A DNA stretch of 17,050 bases, taken from positions 1 through 17,050 of the forward strand of contig URAG01000048.1 of NCBI GenBank assembly GCA_900545755.1, written 5' to 3'. A program made the translations under genes and the position numbers. Positions within the stretch are counted from its first letter, which is position 1; the number at the start of each line of letters is the position of its first letter. Positions 14,022-17,050 of this stretch are shown here, piece after piece. The DNA comes from an uncultured Cloacibacillus sp. (lineage in GTDB: Bacteria > Synergistota > Synergistia > Synergistales > Synergistaceae). The notes beneath the pieces are model-generated. The model ran no database searches. It saw only the letters and a list, made by a program, of their open reading frames with translations, and was not told the DNA's origin.

Positions 14022-15470
14022 TCAGCGGGTCTCCAGCTGAGTGCCTTGGAAGTAATATTCGAGCATTCGTTTGTAGTCCCATCCCGCCTCAGCTAACGCC
14101 TTCGCAGTCCACTGCGGGAAGCCGACGCCGTGTCCGTAGCCTCTGCCGTACATTACAACCGTTTGCGCCGATGTGCCGTCCATAGACAGCGGCGAAGCGG
14201 CGGCTTCCGCAACAGTAGTCACAGTCTTGACGGGGGGGGACGCAGGTTTAGGCGTTCCATTTTTAGCGGCTGGTGGATTTTTCATTTTCGCCATGCGCGC
14301 TAGTCCTTCCGCGACATACTGCGGGTATTTGCTGTCGTCGCCTATCATCGAAAGCAGCTCGCGCATAGTGAATACCTTGTTCTTCGCCATCCAGTAAAGC
14401 TTGTCGGCGTCGTTTTCCGGCATCCCGGCAATCTGCTCCGCATGCGCGGACACTGCGTTCTGCTTCGGGATCTGTACGACGTTTGCCGCGGGCTTGGAGA
14501 CTGTAGCGGTGCTTACTTTGTAGCCGCTGCGGCTGTTAAACTCGAAGAGGGTGCTTTTTACGACCGTTGCTCCGACCGCGGTGCGGAACTTGTTGCCGCT
14601 TATGACTTTCGTCCCAGCGCTTCCTTTCAGCTCAATCTGCTCGATTCTGCCGCTCTTATCCCGCTTATAGGGACGCAGCGATTTCAGCGTGCCGACGCCT
14701 GCTCCTGCTGCGGTGAGTTTATTGCCTATTTGCGCCATCGTCAGCGTAGCCTGCCATGTTTTATTCGGGCTGTCATTCGGCACGGGATCGGCCTTCGGCG
14801 TCAGGTACGGTATCGCCGATCCCCAGACCGATTCGGAACCGGTCGTCATGCCGCCGCTGTCGCTGAAAAAGAAAATTTGCGCCGGATCGCCGCCGTAGGT
14901 GAGTATCTGCCCTTTCGTTTCATTGACGGCCTGCACAATCACCGCAGATTCGTCCGCCGCTCCGCCATAGACCTGGCAGTGCGTCCCGACGCATATGTCA
15001 TAGGCTCCGTGTTTCTTAGATGCAAGAGTATAAGTGCGCGCGAGCACGGCCTGCGCTTTGAGCGCCTCCTTGGGCCACGTCGGGCTCATCTCGGATTTGA
15101 GCACGCCTTTAAGATACTCCTCGATGTCGACCTTGTTGATAAAATTCAGGCCGTTCGAGTTTCTTTCGATGACGAGCGCGCCCTTGTATGTGACGCCGTC
15201 AACTATGACTCCAGAAGCGCTGTTCATAGTTACGGGCAGTTTATACGTGACCTTTCCTGCCTTCATGGCTCCGTTCACATACGTAGCTTTGAACGTACCG
15301 TTGAAGGGCTTCGTGTACATTCCGCGCGCGTCGGTGAGCACGACGCCCTGACCGCCTATCGTGGCCTGCGCCGCGCACTGTTTGAGCAGCACCGTGATTT
15401 CGCGCGCCGAGGCGGGAATGCTCCAAAGGAGGGCGAATATTGTCGCCGCCGCAAAGATATGTTTTTTCAT
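14022..15470 (-). CDS. SpoIID/LytB domain protein, secreted
   Basis: A 482-residue exported protein of the SpoIID/LytB family. B. subtilis SpoIID is a lytic transglycosylase acting on peptidoglycan stripped of its peptides. A clear signal peptide, with MKKH and a hydrophobic core, ends at ASA (residues 20-22). The catalytic region is KSEMSPTWPKEALKAQAV, with Glu127 as the likely acid; Cys160 and Cys165 in DICVGTHCQVYGG match the metal-binding cysteines of SpoIID. The C-terminal GRGYGHGVGFPQW is the other hallmark. Between about residues 313 and 437 lies an insertion rich in Ala, Pro and Lys that common family members lack. I prefer the ATG at 15470 over the GTG at 15485, since AGGTGG lies 11 bases upstream. 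It sits 5 bp after the DUF2905 gene. Confidence 0.93.
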   Translation of the reverse strand: MKKHIFAAATIFALLWSIPASAREITVLLKQCAAQATIGGQGVVLTDARGMYTKPFNGTFKATYVNGAMKAGKVTYKLPVTMNSASGVIVDGVTYKGALVIERNSNGLNFINKVDIEEYLKGVLKSEMSPTWPKEALKAQAVLARTYTLASKKHGAYDICVGTHCQVYGGAADESAVIVQAVNETKGQILTYGGDPAQIFFFSDSGGMTTGSESVWGSAIPYLTPKADPVPNDSPNKTWQATLTMAQIGNKLTAAGAGVGTLKSLRPYKRDKSGRIEQIELKGSAGTKVISGNKFRTAVGATVVKSTLFEFNSRSGYKVSTATVSKPAANVVQIPKQNAVSAHAEQIAGMPENDADKLYWMAKNKVFTMRELLSMIGDDSKYPQYVAEGLARMAKMKNPPAAKNGTPKPASPPVKTVTTVAEAAASPLSMDGTSAQTVVMYGRGYGHGVGFPQWTAKALAEAGWDYKRMLEYYFQGTQLETR

Positions 15471-15475
15471 AGTTT

Positions 15476-15697
15476 TTATTTCCACCTAGAGAATATATTA
15501 AAGATTATCGAGAGCACGAGGCTGACTACGATCATCGTACCGAACGGCGCGAAGACCGTCTGATTTTTTCTTTGATAAGTTATATCGCCAGGCAGTTTGC
15601 CGAACGGGATGTTAAGCTTGCCGGCCAAGACTAGGACGACGCCTATTGCGGCGAGCAGAAGCCCCATGCCTATGAGTGCCTTGCCGAGCTGGTTCAT
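15476..15697 (-). CDS. DUF2905 family small membrane protein
   Basis: A 73-residue protein of the DUF2905 family, function unknown. It has two membrane segments (about residues 5-25 and 49-67) joined by a loop with the family signature [11 protein letters not shown]. The start is firm: AGGAGGG lies 6 bases before the ATG, and that ATG overlaps the ruvB stop (ATGA), so the two are translationally coupled. The gene order ruvB-DUF2905-spoIID-queA recurs in several bacterial groups, which suggests a housekeeping cell-envelope role, but no activity is known. A longer frame reaching 15784 lies inside ruvB and is not needed. Confidence 0.9.
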   Translation of the reverse strand: MNQLGKALIGMGLLLAAIGVVLVLAGKLNIPFGKLPGDITYQRKNQTVFAPFGTMIVVSLVLSIIFNIFSRWK

Positions 15698-16761
15698 TGT
15701 TCGCCCTCCTGAGTGAAGAGGCTCTGCTGATTTTGCTGATACTGCATGAAGTGCTGAGAGACAGGAATTCCGAGATAGTCCCACGTGTTGCGCGTCGCGC
15801 GCCGTCCGCGAGGCGTGCGCTCAAGCAGACCTTTCTGGATAAGATATGGCTCATAGATGTCCTCTATCGTTTGAGCATCCTCGTTGAGCGCCGCTGCGAG
15901 CGTCGAAAGGCCTACCGGGCCGCCGTCGAAGAGCTCTATCAGCGCGCGCAGGAATTTGCGGTCGCCGTCGTCGAGCCCCTGCGGGTCAACGCCGAGCATA
16001 TCGAGCGCGTAGCGCGCAAGGTCGCGCTCCACCTGAGGGACGCGCTTTACCTCGGCCACGTCGCGCACACGGCGCAGAAGGCGCAGCGCGACGCGCGGCG
16101 TCCCGCGTGAACGCAGCCCTATCTCCTCCGCCGCTTCGTCCATTATTTTCAGGCCGAGCACTCCCGCGCCACGTCTGACTATTGCGGTAAGTTCCTCTGG
16201 CGAATAGAGGTGAAGCTGCTCGACTATGCCGAAACGTGCGCGGAGGGGCGAGGTAAGCAGGCCGAGACGCGTCGTCGCGCCTATGAGCGTGAATTTCGGC
16301 AGCGCGAGGCGTATGCTGCGCGCGAGCGGCCCCTTGCCGACGACTATCGAGAGTGAAAAATCTTCCATCGCGGGATAAAGTATCTCTTCGATGTTCGCTG
16401 ACATCCTGTGTATCTCGTCTATGAACAGAACGTCGTTCGGTTGGATGTTGGATAAAATCGCGGCTAAGTCGCCGGCGCGCTCAAGCGCGGGCCCCGTAGT
16501 GACGCGGAGGTTACCCTTCATCTCTTTCGCTATTATTCCAGCCAGCGTAGTTTTGCCGAGGCCTGGCGGTCCGTAGAAGAGCGTGTGGTCAAGCGGCTCC
16601 TCGCGCTGAAGCGAGGCGGTCATAAAAATCGTCAGCTTGTCCTTGAGCGCGCTCTGGCCGATAAAGTCGTTAAGCGCCTGCGGACGAAGCGTGTAGATCT
16701 CATCTTCCTTCTCGCGGCGCATGGTTTCTATCAGTTTATGAGAACGGTCGTTGTCTTCCAT
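15694..16761 (-). CDS. ruvB: Holliday junction branch migration DNA helicase RuvB
   Basis: RuvB is the hexameric AAA+ motor that, with RuvA, drives branch migration of Holliday junctions in recombination and repair. The 355 residues are normal. Seen in order: [12 protein letters not shown], Walker A GPPGLGKT (64-71), Walker B LFIDEIHR (112-119), sensor 1 GATTR (161-165), the arginine finger in SPLRARFG (Arg174), [19 protein letters not shown] (sensor 2), and a C-terminal winged helix with [12 protein letters not shown] and RTPRGR, which binds DNA. GAGGTG precedes the ATG. It follows the alaS/ruvA-like reading frame by 12 bp and overlaps DUF2905 by 4 bp. RuvA should be encoded just upstream, but only its likely last residues are seen. 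Confidence 0.98.
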   Translation of the reverse strand: MEDNDRSHKLIETMRREKEDEIYTLRPQALNDFIGQSALKDKLTIFMTASLQREEPLDHTLFYGPPGLGKTTLAGIIAKEMKGNLRVTTGPALERAGDLAAILSNIQPNDVLFIDEIHRMSANIEEILYPAMEDFSLSIVVGKGPLARSIRLALPKFTLIGATTRLGLLTSPLRARFGIVEQLHLYSPEELTAIVRRGAGVLGLKIMDEAAEEIGLRSRGTPRVALRLLRRVRDVAEVKRVPQVERDLARYALDMLGVDPQGLDDGDRKFLRALIELFDGGPVGLSTLAAALNEDAQTIEDIYEPYLIQKGLLERTPRGRRATRNTWDYLGIPVSQHFMQYQQNQQSLFTQEGEQ

Positions 16762-16773
16762 TTCAACACCTCG

Positions 16774-17050
16774 CTACTTGCGCTGGAGAATGCCGAGCGC
16801 GGCTTTGAGCAGGCTTTCCTCGGTCCACGTCTCGTCGTCGCCGGCCTGCGCTTCTTCAACCTGCGTGCCGTCCTTGTAAACGGCCAGCACCTTGGCTCCG
16901 TCGGTCGTGAGGGTCTCGTAGCCGGTGAATTCGTTGTTTTCACCCGTAAAGAGCACGTCGGCGGCGATCTTGAACTTGCCGGCGGCACGCGCCTTGTTCT
17001 TCTGATCGGCCATGCAGGCGTCAAAGCCGTCAAAGTCGACGGTCATGCCG
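16774..17050 (-). CDS. Alanyl-tRNA synthetase fragment joined to a RuvA-like C-terminus (partial)
   Basis: A reading frame open to the right edge; its beginning is outside the window. The first 65-70 visible residues match the middle of alanyl-tRNA synthetase, in the linker between the tRNA-binding and editing domains: VDFDGFDACMADQKNKARAA corresponds to the GFEAAMEEQRRRAREA helix of E. coli AlaRS, and FTGYETL...VLAVYKDGTQVEEAQAGD to its next strands. Family members then continue into the editing domain (VVLDRTPFYAESGGQ), but here the frame goes to DETWTEESLLKAALGILQRK and stops. That tail looks like the end of RuvA domain III, and ruvB follows 12 bp later, where ruvA is expected. So this may be an in-frame alaS-ruvA deletion fusion or an assembly join. 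The alaS part is clear; the ruvA part rests on a short match and position. Confidence 0.7.
   Translation of the reverse strand, partial: GMTVDFDGFDACMADQKNKARAAGKFKIAADVLFTGENNEFTGYETLTTDGAKVLAVYKDGTQVEEAQAGDDETWTEESLLKAALGILQRK

Noticed and set aside
14442..15563. 373-residue open frame antisense to the SpoIID gene
   Set aside because: Also a codon-bias shadow: no membrane, enzyme or regulator features, while the other strand has a signal peptide and catalytic motifs.
15698..15784. N-terminal extension of the DUF2905 gene
   Set aside because: Lies entirely in ruvB, adds non-family sequence, and the internal ATG has a strong ribosome binding site and an ATGA overlap.
1..17050. CRISPR array, tRNA, rRNA or insertion sequence
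   Set aside because: I found no regularly spaced repeats, no cloverleaf or CCA-ended tRNA pattern, no rRNA-like stretch and no transposase reading frame.

Overview
The window reads as a chromosomal stretch from a GC-rich (roughly mid-50s %) anaerobic bacterium with strong AGGAGG-type ribosome binding sites. Three features suggest an amino-acid-fermenting member of the Synergistota, such as a Cloacibacillus or Synergistes relative: a complete histidine-to-glutamate route ending in a single-domain FtcD, a ruvB-DUF2905-spoIID-queA gene order, and the codon style. The phylum is an inference; the sequence has no rRNA or other marker to fix it.

Layout, left to right. (1) 33-3005: a minus-strand MFS transporter whose C-terminus looks damaged, an unusually long gap of about 860 bp with no convincing gene, and a plus-strand LysR regulator. 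(2) 3245-4048: a minus-strand metallo-beta-lactamase-fold hydrolase, convergent with lysR across a 19-bp-stem terminator. (3) 4205-10375: the histidine utilisation locus. hutU (long, about 670-residue form) runs left. hutH, and then ftcD-hutI, run right from a shared AT-rich control region with a good sigma-70 promoter and several dyads. A perfect 16-bp-stem terminator separates hutH from ftcD-hutI, so the pathway is probably expressed from three transcription units. (4) 10465-12489: a MATE efflux pump and a small flavodoxin, each minus strand with its own promoter. (5) 12709-17050: a leftward operon-like run: [alaS/ruvA-like chimera]-ruvB-DUF2905-spoIID-queA-glutaredoxin, with overlaps or gaps of a few bases.

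How the genes work together. HutH deaminates histidine to urocanate, HutU hydrates it to imidazolonepropionate, HutI opens the ring to N-formiminoglutamate, and FtcD moves the formimino group to tetrahydrofolate, releasing glutamate. The cyclodeaminase needed to process 5-formimino-THF is not in the window. The right-hand operon joins Holliday-junction branch migration (RuvB), a cell-wall SpoIID/LytB protein and queuosine tRNA modification (QueA), a housekeeping association seen in other bacteria.

I do not see a clearly new multi-gene system. The most noteworthy observation is at the right edge: a reading frame that begins as the middle of alanyl-tRNA synthetase and ends with what looks like the last residues of RuvA directly in front of ruvB. 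That is either a real deletion fusion or an assembly join. Other points are the truncated MFS gene, the operator-like dyads between hutU and hutH, and a 125-residue insertion in the SpoIID protein.
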